64,000 bases of DNA from Candidatus Caenarcanales bacterium (GTDB taxonomy: Bacteria > Cyanobacteriota > Vampirovibrionia > LMEP-6097): positions 1-64,000 of the forward strand of contig JABSOS010000007.1 in assembly GCA_013216135.1 (NCBI GenBank). Direction: 5' to 3'. This document shows, one piece after another, positions 33,173 through 42,598 of this stretch. A program made the position numbers and the translations under genes. The notes beneath the pieces were generated by a model. It was given only the letters and a program-made list of their open reading frames with translations, was not told where the DNA came from and searched no databases. The number at the start of each line of letters is the position of its first letter. The stretch's first letter is position 1.

Positions 33173-34666
33173 TTATTGTTTAATCTTAATTTTTATAGGG
33201 ATTCTACCGTAAGGATCTATCCGGTGAACCAAACCAACTTTATTTTTACCACCATCATTAGGACTTCCAGCAGCAGGGGATGAACCACCAGCAAATACCG
33301 GAGCTCGTTGAAGAACTTTATGAACAAGTGCACCACCTTCTCCATTCTGAAAAGGTTGCTTTGTAGTTCCAACAATTAAATTCAGGGTAGTTTCAGAACC
33401 ATCCTCATTTGAAGTCACCATAAATGGGAATTGTTCATCTTCCCTCCTACCGTCGTAGTTAATGGTAGGCATCATATCGTAAATTTCATTTTTATCTTCA
33501 AGTCCATAGGTTACACGCTTATAGTTTCCTGCTCTATCAGAAAATGACTGAAATCCTTCGAAGTCAAAAGCAACAAAGGCGTAATTTTGACCAGCGTGAT
33601 GTGATTTTTTTTCTTTTGTTAATTTATAAGTTGATTCTGAAACAATCTCACCATTATTTTCATCATTTGATGTAGCTTTAACTTTCAATTCAAAAGCTCT
33701 TCCCTCTGGAACAGTTAGTATAATTTCACCAGTATCTTTATCTCTTACTAGGGGTATATTTTGATCGAACACTTGTCCATTGTCATCTAGTGGAACAAAT
33801 GAATACTCTATAGAAACAGGAAGAGCTTCAATATTATAATCTTTCATTAAAGCTTTCTTAGTAGGTTCAATATCAGCAATATCACTTACCTCTATAGGGT
33901 TCACCTCACTTAAAGGCTTAGTAGTAGAGTCTTTAGGTTTTACACTCGCTAGATTTACAGTATAGTGAATCGTATTATTGCGAATTTGAACATTGTGTAA
34001 ATGCTCTCTATTCGCATCTGAAGCTGATACTGATAAATCAGGTAATTCTTGTATATCAAACCTATTTGCAGCTTGCAAGCTCTTGTTTCTAATTTCAGTA
34101 AATCTTGCTTGAGCTCCACTGTCTGGCAGAGAAGGCTTTGCTACACGAGGATCAATATTCTTAATCTCGTCCAGACTTGGTTTAAATTTATTGATTTCAT
34201 CTAGTTTAGGGAGTTTATTTAGGTCTATTGCTGGGTCAGCCTGGTAGATATTCACTAATGCTCCTGTTAAATTCCATAGCGTATATTCAATAAACTTTTG
34301 ATCTCCATCGAATTGGTCTACATTACTTTGAACCAAAGAAGATAAGCCTTTCACTTTTTCTTCAGCTGAACTTTGTTTATTTTGCAAAATTTTATTTAAC
34401 TGAGTTATTGAGCTTTCAAAAAATGATTTATCACGAGTCCAGACATCTACTCTATTTTCACCTGTAAAATTGAGCCTCATTGGTGAACTATCTCTATTAA
34501 ATTCTTTTATGGCAAAACCAATAAGATTATTCACTTTAGTATCAATCTCTTGCCTAAGCTCTTGAATAGGATCAACTTGCTTTTTAGTAGTCTCTTGAGT
34601 TTTAGTTTTTCGGTTAAGCTCTGTAGGCAAAACTGGTGCCTGTGTAAAAATCTTTTTTGATGTCAT
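33173..34666 (-). CDS. Hypothetical hydrophilic protein
   Basis: The product has 497 residues, with no signal peptide or membrane helix. The N-terminal half is helical. The C-terminal half looks beta-rich (PVSIEYSFVPLDDNGQVF, FELKVKATSNDENNGEIV), and the end has FAGGSSPAAGSPNDGGKNK, a Gly/Ser/Pro linker, before a short basic tail. I recognise no domain. GAGG lies before the ATG. It is monocistronic and divergent from the calpain-like gene. It belongs to the set of large orphan proteins scattered through this window. Confidence 0.6.
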   Translation of the reverse strand: MTSKKIFTQAPVLPTELNRKTKTQETTKKQVDPIQELRQEIDTKVNNLIGFAIKEFNRDSSPMRLNFTGENRVDVWTRDKSFFESSITQLNKILQNKQSSAEEKVKGLSSLVQSNVDQFDGDQKFIEYTLWNLTGALVNIYQADPAIDLNKLPKLDEINKFKPSLDEIKNIDPRVAKPSLPDSGAQARFTEIRNKSLQAANRFDIQELPDLSVSASDANREHLHNVQIRNNTIHYTVNLASVKPKDSTTKPLSEVNPIEVSDIADIEPTKKALMKDYNIEALPVSIEYSFVPLDDNGQVFDQNIPLVRDKDTGEIILTVPEGRAFELKVKATSNDENNGEIVSESTYKLTKEKKSHHAGQNYAFVAFDFEGFQSFSDRAGNYKRVTYGLEDKNEIYDMMPTINYDGRREDEQFPFMVTSNEDGSETTLNLIVGTTKQPFQNGEGGALVHKVLQRAPVFAGGSSPAAGSPNDGGKNKVGLVHRIDPYGRIPIKIKIKQ

Positions 34667-34782
34667 TATTTCTTATCCTCGCAATCTTAAAAAGAGGTTA
34701 AGGAAGTTATTTTGACAGAAAACTCTAATTTTAAAAACAAATATTATAAATAATAAACATTCATATAACTTGTATTAAAAGA

Positions 34783-36129
34783 GTGGTTAATTTTCAATTT
34801 TTTTCAAAATCGATTGAAGTACCTGTGCAGAAAGAGAGTGCATTCAAACTAGATCCAACCCCATCTAAGGAGTCGGTTAATATACTTCTAGGGGGAGAAT
34901 TTAAGGAAAAGCAAATTTCTAAAGAACAAATAATTCAACTATCCACACTATTAGTCAAAAATGGGTCGACCAAGGATGGTTTCATAACTGAAAGTGAATT
35001 TAATCTCACAATCGATACATTTAACTCTCACCAAGATACTTTTTTAGATGCAAATAATTTATTTAAAGAAATTATTGACGAGGAAGGTCCAGTTAGGGAG
35101 ATAAAAGGAGCTTCAGTTAAAATGTACTCAGAATATATACCTGGAGCTTTTCGGCATATTACTGAAAACAATATTAAAAACTTAAAGTTACCAAAAGAAG
35201 ATTTAGAACAGTTCACAAAGGAAAAGCATAAAGTATATAGCTTTCTATTTAATGGCGAGCAATATCATTCTATTTCGTATCAATCCTCTAAAGGTAAAGC
35301 AGTAACTTTATATTTAAAAGAAAGTAAAGGAAATAAATTAAAGCTCATAGATCCATATAATTTCTCAGAGATATTAGACAAAGAAATATTAAAGACGAAA
35401 GTAAAGCAAGGAAATTATAATAATTGCATTACTTTATCTATAATCCAAGGTCTTCAAAATAGTGGAATTAATATCAATGATTTTATTGAAGTTAGTGATC
35501 TTGGCTATAAAGTTCAATTAGGTGATGAAAATATTTATGTTCCTATTTACAAGACAATCGGTCTATGGTTAAAAAATACAGACATTTTGGCAAGTGCTGT
35601 AGATCAATACATCTCAAAAAATGATAATTTTTTTAAGAGTGACTCCTCTGGACTTACTCTAAAAGATGGAAAAAGACTAATGGAACTTTTAACTGGTAAT
35701 GAAGCTGAAGCATACAGTATAAATGCAGGGAAAGTTTTTAAAGATAGTAATAGTGATGATTTAAATATTTTTTTTCAAAACATAAAGAAAATTCCTATAC
35801 TTAATAAAATTCAATTCAATGAACATAAAATAACTAGACAAAAAATTACTCTAGATAGCATGAGTCATATAAGATCAGCCTTGAGTGCAGGAAAAATAGT
35901 TATTTTGGGTATTCACACTTTACCTAAAGGAAAAAAAGAAAAACAATTTGGCTCAAATGAAGCTCAAGCATTAAACACAAACCACGCCCATACTATTATT
36001 GAATATAAAGATTCAAAATTCAAAATTCAGAACCCAGTTGATGGCTCAAAACCATTCTGGGTTGATGAAAATTATATGCAAAATATTATTAATGAATCTA
36101 GAAGTTCTTTAATAATAGGAAATCCTTAA
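34783..36129 (+). CDS. Calpain-like cysteine protease with EF-hand-like motif
   Basis: The product has 448 residues. An EF-hand-like loop lies near residues 66-80 (STKDGFITESEF). The C-terminal half shows a papain-type arrangement close to calpains (family C2): QGNYNNC with Cys215 as nucleophile, NHAHTII with His401 (calpain GHAY) and IQNP with Asn417 (calpain RNP). The gap between Cys and His is typical of calpains. Bacterial calpain-like proteins are sporadic and often extracellular or effector-like. No signal peptide is visible. The start is GTG 34783, just after an extended -10 (TG-TATTAA), suggesting a leaderless mRNA. Confidence 0.6.
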   Translation: MVNFQFFSKSIEVPVQKESAFKLDPTPSKESVNILLGGEFKEKQISKEQIIQLSTLLVKNGSTKDGFITESEFNLTIDTFNSHQDTFLDANNLFKEIIDEEGPVREIKGASVKMYSEYIPGAFRHITENNIKNLKLPKEDLEQFTKEKHKVYSFLFNGEQYHSISYQSSKGKAVTLYLKESKGNKLKLIDPYNFSEILDKEILKTKVKQGNYNNCITLSIIQGLQNSGININDFIEVSDLGYKVQLGDENIYVPIYKTIGLWLKNTDILASAVDQYISKNDNFFKSDSSGLTLKDGKRLMELLTGNEAEAYSINAGKVFKDSNSDDLNIFFQNIKKIPILNKIQFNEHKITRQKITLDSMSHIRSALSAGKIVILGIHTLPKGKKEKQFGSNEAQALNTNHAHTIIEYKDSKFKIQNPVDGSKPFWVDENYMQNIINESRSSLIIGNP

Positions 36130-36130
36130 A

Positions 36131-37024
36131 CTAAATTAATTGAGAAAGAAAACCTCTATTTTCTTCTAAAATCTTAGTAGCCTGTTCAAATTCAAGACCT
36201 TTTTTAATATAGAGAATCGCTTGCTTAACTTTATTATTAGCTTTTTCTAAAGCTAGCTTAGCTTCCTCTTCAGAACATTCAGCAATTTTCTGAACTAAAG
36301 AAACCGCGCGTTTATATAATTTTTCATTACTAACCTTTACATCAATCATAAGGTTTCCATAAGTCTTCCCTAATTTCACCATCACCGAAGTACTAATAAT
36401 ATTTAAAACTATTTTCTGAGAAGTCCCGGCTTTAAGTCTAGTGCTTCCAGAAAGAAGCTCAGCACCAGTGTTTAAAAAAACATTATTCTGTGAATGAAGA
36501 AAAATTTTAGCCGAAGAGTTGTTAGAAATTGCTCCCCTAAAACACCCTATTTCTTGAGCAGCTTTTAAAGCACCTATACAGTAAGCCGCTCCGCCACTAG
36601 CTGAGATGACTAATAAAGCATCCTTAGAAGTTAATTTATCTTTTATAACTTTATAACCAGCTTCCTCATCATCTTCAGCTCCTTCCACGGCGTGGATTAT
36701 CGCCTTTTCTCCACCTGCTATGATTCCTTGAACCATTTCAGGATCAGTAGAGAAAGTAGGGGGACATTCTACAGCATCTAAAATTCCTAAACGACCACTG
36801 GTTCCAGCTCCTAAATAATATAAAGAACCACCTTTATCTAAGCACTCAGTTACAGAATCAATGACTCTTGCAATTTCAGTTTTAGAATTTTTAAGAGCAA
36901 TTATTACATTTAAAGTATCATCAGCAAATAGTTCCACTAAAGCATCAGAAGCTAATTTATCTAAATTTTCAGATTCTTTATTTACTGTTTCAGTTACGGA
37001 TATATTCTGCATATTTAAAATCAT
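36131..37024 (-). CDS. murQ: N-acetylmuramic acid 6-phosphate etherase
   Basis: MurQ cleaves the lactyl ether of MurNAc-6-phosphate in cell-wall recycling. The 297-residue SIS-fold protein has YYLGAGTSGRLGILDAVECPPTF, VEGAEDDEEAG, VISASGGAAYCIGALKAAQEIG, and TGAELLSGSTRLKAGTSQKIVLN, all typical of the family. Its ATG overlaps the stop of the upstream oppF-like gene (ATGA), so they are coupled. The pairing suggests uptake of muropeptides and their breakdown by one transcript. Confidence 0.94.
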   Translation of the reverse strand: MILNMQNISVTETVNKESENLDKLASDALVELFADDTLNVIIALKNSKTEIARVIDSVTECLDKGGSLYYLGAGTSGRLGILDAVECPPTFSTDPEMVQGIIAGGEKAIIHAVEGAEDDEEAGYKVIKDKLTSKDALLVISASGGAAYCIGALKAAQEIGCFRGAISNNSSAKIFLHSQNNVFLNTGAELLSGSTRLKAGTSQKIVLNIISTSVMVKLGKTYGNLMIDVKVSNEKLYKRAVSLVQKIAECSEEEAKLALEKANNKVKQAILYIKKGLEFEQATKILEENRGFLSQLI

Positions 37025-38013
37025 TTATAAAGCAAACATGAAACACAATGCTTTTCATTATTATCACTTATATTTATTGAGTTTGGCTTAGTAGTTTTAC
37101 AGTCTTCAAAAACCTGCGGACACCTAGTGTGAAAAGTACAACCTGAAGGAATTTTATTTGCTTTAGGTATTTCTCCTTCAAGAAAAATCCTGTCCCGCTC
37201 ACGAAGCTTAGGGTCTGGAATAGGAGCTGCATTAAGTAGTGCTTTAGTATAAGGATGTGAAGGATTCTTAAAAAGATTTTCCTTAGAGCTAAGCTCTACT
37301 ATTTCTCCTAAGTACATTACTCCGACTCTATCAGCGATATATTTAACCACAGCTAAATCGTGAGTTATAAAGAGAAAACTAATCCCAAGCTCATCTTTAA
37401 GCTTTTTCATCAGACGTAAAACTATCCACTGAACAGACACGTCAAGTGCACTCACAGCTTCATCTGCAATAATAAGCTTTGGGTTGCAAGCTATTGCTCT
37501 TGCGATACAAACTCTCTGGTTTTGTCCACCAGAACACTGGTGAGGATATTTTTGAGCTAAAATCTCATCTAACTCAACTAAGCCCATCAATTCAAAAACC
37601 TTATCTTTTATCTCAGCTTCAGTTTTAGGGAAGCCTTCTTCACCTTTATTTACTCTTAAAGGCTCTGCTATTGAATCAAAGATTTTAAAGCGAGGATCTA
37701 AACTAGAAAAAGGATTCTGAAAAACCATCTGCATAGCTTTTCTTTTCTTTCTAAACTCATTTGCTTTTAAGTCTAAGAAATTCTCATTATTAAAATGAAC
37801 TTCTCCTGAATCTGGTTCTAAAATTCTACAAACAAGCTTCGCTAAAGTAGATTTACCACATCCAGACTCCCCGACTAGAACAAAGCATTCGCCCTCTTCA
37901 ATATTCAAACTAATATCTCTTACTACATGCAGTAAATTATCAGATTTCTTGAAGAGAAACTTAGAACCCAGGTCAAAAGACTTATTTAAATTTTTAAGTT
38001 CCAGCAATGCCAT
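37021..38013 (-). CDS. oppF: Oligopeptide ABC transporter ATP-binding protein
   Basis: The 330-residue ABC ATPase of the OppF/DppF type has Walker A VGESGCGKST, Q-loop MVFQNPFSSLDPRF, signature CSGGQNQRVCIARAI, Walker B LIIADEAVSALD and the switch histidine in FITHDLAV. The C-terminal oligopeptide-transporter extension has the cysteines of GCTFHTRCPQVFEDC. It is coupled to murQ by a 4-bp overlap, so muropeptides are a likely cargo. Partner permease and binding-protein genes are not adjacent. Confidence 0.9.
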   Translation of the reverse strand: MALLELKNLNKSFDLGSKFLFKKSDNLLHVVRDISLNIEEGECFVLVGESGCGKSTLAKLVCRILEPDSGEVHFNNENFLDLKANEFRKKRKAMQMVFQNPFSSLDPRFKIFDSIAEPLRVNKGEEGFPKTEAEIKDKVFELMGLVELDEILAQKYPHQCSGGQNQRVCIARAIACNPKLIIADEAVSALDVSVQWIVLRLMKKLKDELGISFLFITHDLAVVKYIADRVGVMYLGEIVELSSKENLFKNPSHPYTKALLNAAPIPDPKLRERDRIFLEGEIPKANKIPSGCTFHTRCPQVFEDCKTTKPNSINISDNNEKHCVSCLLYK

Positions 38014-38029
38014 TTATAATGAATTTAGC

Positions 38030-38830
38030 ATGAATAAGAAAATTGGAATTATAGGTGCAGGGTCAATGGGAAGTGCTATCGCGATAGGCTTAAGTAAAGA
38101 AGCTAATGTAGACTTAAGTATCTTCAATAGAAGCCCTGAAAAATTAATTCAGTTAAAAAATATAATTAGTTTCACCAGTGCTGAAAAGCTAAGTGATTTA
38201 ATTAAAGATAAACTAGATATTCTAATCATCGCCGTTAAACCTAAAGACTTTAACCAACTTCTAGAAGAAATCAAAAATCTAAATCTGTCACCAGAAACGA
38301 AAATCATTTCAGTAGCAGCTGGAATTGAAATTAAAACTATAGCTAAGTTTTTCCCAGAAAATAAAATCTATCGAGTCATGCCTAATACCCCTTCACAGAT
38401 CTCAGCTGGAATGTCAGCTATAGCTGCAAACTCTCTAGGTAAAGATGAAATATCTGAGATAGAGCAAATCTTTAAAAGCATCGGCGAAACTTTAATCATA
38501 GAAGAAGAACAGATGCATGTTGCTACAGCTATAGCTGGTTCTGGTCCTGCCTACTTTTTTAAAATCATTGAAGCTTTAGCAGAAGCAGGAACAAAACAAG
38601 GTCTCAGTTTAGTAGAAGCAGAGAAACTTGCCATAGAGACTATGTACGGCGCTGCCTTACTTTTAAAAAAATCAAAACTCAGCCCTAAAGATTTAAGAGT
38701 ACAAGTTACCAGCCCTAACGGTACTACTCAAGCAGCTTTAGAAAGTTTTGAGGATTCTCAAATAGATTCAGTGATAGATGCAGCTGTAGCTGCTGCTTGT
38801 AAAAGATCTGTTGAGCTTGCCAAGAGTTAA
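38030..38830 (+). CDS. proC: Pyrroline-5-carboxylate reductase
   Basis: ProC catalyses the last step of proline synthesis using NAD(P)H. The 266-residue protein has the Rossmann motif IGIIGAGSMGSAIAIG at its start, VKPKDFNQLLEEI, YRVMPNTPSQISAGMSAI, ATAIAGSGPAYFFKIIEALAEAG and VTSPNGTTQAALESFE. The start at 38030 matches the family; a longer upstream frame would run into oppF. TATAAT (38015-38020) lies 9 bp before the ATG with no Shine-Dalgarno sequence. Confidence 0.95.
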   Translation: MNKKIGIIGAGSMGSAIAIGLSKEANVDLSIFNRSPEKLIQLKNIISFTSAEKLSDLIKDKLDILIIAVKPKDFNQLLEEIKNLNLSPETKIISVAAGIEIKTIAKFFPENKIYRVMPNTPSQISAGMSAIAANSLGKDEISEIEQIFKSIGETLIIEEEQMHVATAIAGSGPAYFFKIIEALAEAGTKQGLSLVEAEKLAIETMYGAALLLKKSKLSPKDLRVQVTSPNGTTQAALESFEDSQIDSVIDAAVAAACKRSVELAKS

Positions 38831-38831
38831 A

Positions 38832-39656
38832 CTAATTATTAGTTATTCCTCTAATTTTCTCCTCAACTTTTTGATCAAGTTCTGGAGTTCTTGAACGCCC
38901 CCCTAAAACCCCTCCTACAGAATAATCAATTTTTTGACCATTAACTTCGCCAGTCAAACGAATAGGTTCAAGCGATTCAGCTGTGAAGTTTAACTGATAC
39001 CCATCTAATTTTATATCCCCATGATAAGTTTGACCTGACCTTGCACCACTCTCATTATTGACTGATATAACTCCATTATCAATAATATCTTGAAGTACTT
39101 TTTTTCTTAGCTCAAAAGACTGCTCATTCTCAACAGTATTATTAAAAGCTATTACCATGTCATCAGCATATACAATATCATTCTCTTTAAAATATTCTAC
39201 TAGGTCTTGTTTTGATACAGTTTCATTCCCACCTGCAATTTCATCAAATATTTGATTTATCTGCCTCCATGAGCTCGAATGATGCGATTCACCTTTTAAT
39301 TCACTTAATGGTACAGTAGCATCAGAAATCCCTTCACCATTAACATATTCTTCGGTGTGCAAAAGTTCTTGTTTCTTTAACTGAAGAGGCTCTGGATTTT
39401 TACCTTCTAATTTCTCCCATTCATGCATAATGATTCTTCTACCAAAACTTGCATACTCATCACCAGATCTCTGAATTCGAAATATCGTTTCTTCATCAGT
39501 TACAAATCCGTCACCATTACCTTTGCCAAGGTTATCTGAATCATTATAAAATTCTTTTACACCCTCTTTTTCTTCTGAAGTTAAATCATTTCGAGCATCA
39601 ACAATTTTATATAAATTTTGGAGACTTATTTTTCTTTCACTAGGATTTATTCCCAT
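38832..39656 (-). CDS. EF-hand-like hypothetical protein
   Basis: The product has 274 residues, acidic, no signal peptide or membrane helix. One EF-hand-like loop lies at about residues 45-60 (GKGNGDGFVTDEE) and a weaker one near 140-155 (GGNETVSKQDLVEYF). The C-terminal third is beta-like and ends with a basic stretch. The DGFV/DGFI loop recurs in the calpain-like protein and in the 921-residue protein, which hints at a common calcium-binding N-terminal module. TATTAC lies 6 bp before the ATG. Confidence 0.6.
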   Translation of the reverse strand: MGINPSERKISLQNLYKIVDARNDLTSEEKEGVKEFYNDSDNLGKGNGDGFVTDEETIFRIQRSGDEYASFGRRIIMHEWEKLEGKNPEPLQLKKQELLHTEEYVNGEGISDATVPLSELKGESHHSSSWRQINQIFDEIAGGNETVSKQDLVEYFKENDIVYADDMVIAFNNTVENEQSFELRKKVLQDIIDNGVISVNNESGARSGQTYHGDIKLDGYQLNFTAESLEPIRLTGEVNGQKIDYSVGGVLGGRSRTPELDQKVEEKIRGITNN

Positions 39657-39680
39657 AATTATGTAATATTCCCAAGGAAA

Positions 39681-40154
39681 CTATATATTAACCTTAGCCA
39701 TAGCTAAAACTTCACTCCATTCAGCTTCAGTAACTGGCTGCACAGAAAGCCTCGCACCTTTTTGCACCACTTTCATTTCACTTAATTTAGGGTTTGCTTT
39801 AAGTTGTTCTAAAGAAATCATCGGCAAGTCTTCTACAAACTTCACATCGACTAAAAACCATCTAGGTTTCTCTGGATCAGACTTAGGGTCGTAATATTTA
39901 GACTTCTCATCGAATTGAGTAGGATCTGGATAAGCTTCATCACTAGCTATCTCTGCGATACCAACAATCCCAGGAGGAGTTGCATTACTATGGTAGAAAA
40001 ATACTTTGTCACCTTTTTGCATTTGGTCACGCATAATATTACGTGCCTGATAGTTTCTAACTCCATCCCACATGTCAGTTTGCTTAGGAAGTGCTTTTAA
40101 ATCTTCTATAGAAAAAGCATTCGGTTCGGATTTCATTAACCAATAATTAGCCAT
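39681..40154 (-). CDS. EVE-domain protein
   Basis: The 157-residue protein is a complete EVE domain: MANYWLMKSEPNAFSIEDL, WDGVRNYQARNIMR, GDKVFFYHSNATPPGIVGIAEI, and DPEKPRWFLVDVKFVEDLP. EVE folds bind modified bases in DNA or RNA and relate to PUA and YTH domains. Stand-alone copies are common in bacteria and their targets are mostly unknown. TAAAAT ends 6 bp before the ATG. Confidence 0.9.
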   Translation of the reverse strand: MANYWLMKSEPNAFSIEDLKALPKQTDMWDGVRNYQARNIMRDQMQKGDKVFFYHSNATPPGIVGIAEIASDEAYPDPTQFDEKSKYYDPKSDPEKPRWFLVDVKFVEDLPMISLEQLKANPKLSEMKVVQKGARLSVQPVTEAEWSEVLAMAKVNI

Positions 40155-40344
40155 AACCTTATTTTACATAAAACTACTAGATTAGATTAAAATCTAAGTC
40201 TAGTTCCTCCCCAGTTAATAGTCTCTTTAAAATCAAAATGCTTTGATAAGCCTTCTGAATCTTTGATACCCTGTCAGACTTATTTTATATAGACTTTAGT
40301 TTTTTTCAAGACATTTGTAGATAATTTGTACTACTATTTAACGC

Positions 40345-41970
40345 ATGAGACTATTATCTAAAACTGTTTTAATATTTATATTCCTACTCTCAAGTCAGAA
40401 TTTAATCCTTAATGCTATGGACGATGATTTCCATAGTAGCAGTATCGAAAACGCAAGTAGCAATGATGCCAACGGACTGAAAAAATTTCCAGAATTAAAC
40501 TTAGATTATTATCCCTGCCCTGGAAATGAAGCCCTTCAGCAATTAAATGAAACACAATTATATGAATTGGCTGAGTATTATAAACTTTCTGTAGATCAGC
40601 TTATAAATATACTCAAAAATGATTCAAGTTTATGGGTTGAAGAATATGCTTTGCTTTATATGGATAATTTCCCAACCTATAGTGACGGTGAGGAAATAGA
40701 TTTAATCAATCTTGAGATCCCACTAGAGGATACATTTAAATTACATAGCAAGGCAGGCTCAAAAAAAGTTATTCATTTAGATTTTGATGGTTATACATTA
40801 ACTCCTGGACACAGACATAGTCCAATCAAAGCCCCCCCAAGGATCTTAGAACCTTTTAATAATATCGGTCTCTCTGATACCTTTACAGATGATGAATTGA
40901 GACAGATTCAACTAATCTGGCAAATGGTCGCTGAGGATTTTGCAGCTTTTGATATTGATGTAACTACAGAAGACCCAGGATATGATGCATTATACAGAAC
41001 CGATTTGTCTGATGATAGATATGGAGTATCAGCTGTTATTACTGATACATTTGCATCACCCTTTGGTTTCAATGCTGAAGCTGTAACAGACTCTTTTGCT
41101 ACTATTGGTCCAAATAAAAATATATTTGGTCCAGCTCTAATCTATTCTAGAGCGGCTATAGGTCCTAGATTTATTTATCCACAAAGACTTGCTGAGTTCA
41201 CGTCACATGAACTTGGTCACACACTTGGTCTTAATCATCACGGTCAAACCCCAAATTCAGAATATTACAATGGGCATGCTGACTGGGCTCCGATTATGGG
41301 AAGGGCTCAAGTAGGCTTTCTAATTAATAGGAACCTTGTCTCTCAGTGGAGTAAAGCTGAATACGCTAATCCCAGTAATCCAGGTCAAAATGATTATCAA
41401 AGAATGATAACAGTTAGCGATGTTAGTCTCAGAGCAGATGATCACTCAAATTTCTTTGGAAATGCTACTGAGTTACTTCCTAGTACTCAGTTTGGTCATA
41501 TAGACGGCACTAATAGTAATAGTTCTTCACCATCAAGCATATTTGATAATAGTCTCCCTATAGACTCAATTAATAGAATCTATAACACTGATGCTAGAGG
41601 CATAATCGAAAGAGATACTGATATAGATATGTTTAAATTCAGTACATCAGGTGGTCTCTTGAGTCTGGACTTCTTGACAGTTAAAAATTTTCCAAATTTA
41701 GATATTGAAGTTAAATTATACAAAGAAAATATTCAAGGTCCCTTCAGCGCTCTTCCGAATTCTTATGATTTAATCTTAACTAAGAATGATCCTAATGATA
41801 TGTCAGCCACAATTTCTAGATATTTAGAACCTGGAACATACTATATTTCTTTAGATGGAGTTGGTAAAGGTGACCCTATGGTCGATGGTTACACAGATTA
41901 TGGGAGTAGAGGTTTTTACAGAATAAAAGGAACACTTCCCCCACCATTAACCGCCCATATTAACAATTAA
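40345..41970 (+). CDS. Secreted zinc metalloprotease (metzincin) with C-terminal pre-peptidase-like domain
   Basis: The 541-residue protein has a signal peptide (MRLLSKTVLIFIFLLSSQNL). The catalytic zinc motif is TSHELGHTLGLNHHG (HExxHxxGxxH) and the Met-turn is WAPIMGRA. Upstream segments such as MVAEDFAAFDIDVTTEDP resemble related secreted cyanobacterial and planctomycete proteases. The C-terminal ~120 residues (DTDIDMFKFSTSGGLLSLDF, PGTYYISLDGVGKG) resemble a bacterial pre-peptidase (PPC) domain. Likely exported. A -10 TACTAT (40332-40337) lies 7 bp before the ATG, with AAGACA 18 bp further upstream. Confidence 0.82.
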   Translation: MRLLSKTVLIFIFLLSSQNLILNAMDDDFHSSSIENASSNDANGLKKFPELNLDYYPCPGNEALQQLNETQLYELAEYYKLSVDQLINILKNDSSLWVEEYALLYMDNFPTYSDGEEIDLINLEIPLEDTFKLHSKAGSKKVIHLDFDGYTLTPGHRHSPIKAPPRILEPFNNIGLSDTFTDDELRQIQLIWQMVAEDFAAFDIDVTTEDPGYDALYRTDLSDDRYGVSAVITDTFASPFGFNAEAVTDSFATIGPNKNIFGPALIYSRAAIGPRFIYPQRLAEFTSHELGHTLGLNHHGQTPNSEYYNGHADWAPIMGRAQVGFLINRNLVSQWSKAEYANPSNPGQNDYQRMITVSDVSLRADDHSNFFGNATELLPSTQFGHIDGTNSNSSSPSSIFDNSLPIDSINRIYNTDARGIIERDTDIDMFKFSTSGGLLSLDFLTVKNFPNLDIEVKLYKENIQGPFSALPNSYDLILTKNDPNDMSATISRYLEPGTYYISLDGVGKGDPMVDGYTDYGSRGFYRIKGTLPPPLTAHINN

Positions 41971-42554
41971 TTTCTACCTGGATAGACACCTTGAAGTGCA
42001 ACACAAAAAGTTACAACCTGGTATGGTTGCATATTAGGGTGAGCTTGATTACCACCAGAATTATTTGTTACCTGGCTTGTCAGTTTTTTTATATTACCTG
42101 AGGTTCTATAAATACCTGATTCTGCAAGCGAAGAATTTGCAGCGTCACTTTGAACTCCCCGACCTTCTTTTACAGCAAAATTATAACTATGGTTATGTGC
42201 AGGGATTTGTAAGTTAGTCAAAGTAACAGACTCTACTCCACCTTTTTCACCAAGCTTTCTTGCACTAAGTCCAGTACCTATACCTGGAGCCATTGGTACC
42301 CTTCCTCTTAAGTCTGGTAAGCCGAACATAGTTCTACCATCTCCCCCGTATAAATTTCCAAATAAAGAAAAAAGAGCAGAATTGCTGGAAACTGGAAGTA
42401 ATCTACCATCAGCAGGAGCCCAGCCTTGGGGGCAAAAATTACCACCTAACATTCTAATTTCGCCAACAAAAGGACTAGACGATGCACTAACTTTAAGAAA
42501 ATTAGTGAGGCATGCAAATGCAATTAATATTAAGCTAAAGTATCTTTTTTTCAT
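41967..42554 (-). CDS. Secreted phage tail-collar domain protein
   Basis: The 195-residue protein has a signal peptide (KKRYFSLILIAFACLTNFLKVSA). A tail-collar domain (PF07484 type) follows: GEIRMLGGNFCPQGWAPADGR, LFSLFGNLYGGDGRTMFGLPDLRGRVPM, then LGEKGGVESVTLTNLQIPAHNHS. Its end PYQVVTFCVALQGVYPG is also typical. Free-standing collar proteins of this type (for example MdpB-like) occur in many bacteria, and nothing else here suggests a prophage. The signal peptide implies export. Its stop overlaps the end of the convergent protease gene by 4 bp. Confidence 0.82.
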   Translation of the reverse strand: MKKRYFSLILIAFACLTNFLKVSASSSPFVGEIRMLGGNFCPQGWAPADGRLLPVSSNSALFSLFGNLYGGDGRTMFGLPDLRGRVPMAPGIGTGLSARKLGEKGGVESVTLTNLQIPAHNHSYNFAVKEGRGVQSDAANSSLAESGIYRTSGNIKKLTSQVTNNSGGNQAHPNMQPYQVVTFCVALQGVYPGRN

Positions 42555-42598
42555 TTTTAAACTATTCCTTCGTTATTAAACTAAACTGAACCCAGTAC

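Noticed and set aside
37949-38029. Longer proC reading frame
   Set aside because: It runs antisense to oppF codons and ProC proteins begin at the Rossmann motif; TATAAT also precedes ATG 38030.
41967-42554. Prophage remnant based on the tail-collar domain
   Set aside because: The protein has a signal peptide and no phage structural, integrase or lysis gene is nearby.
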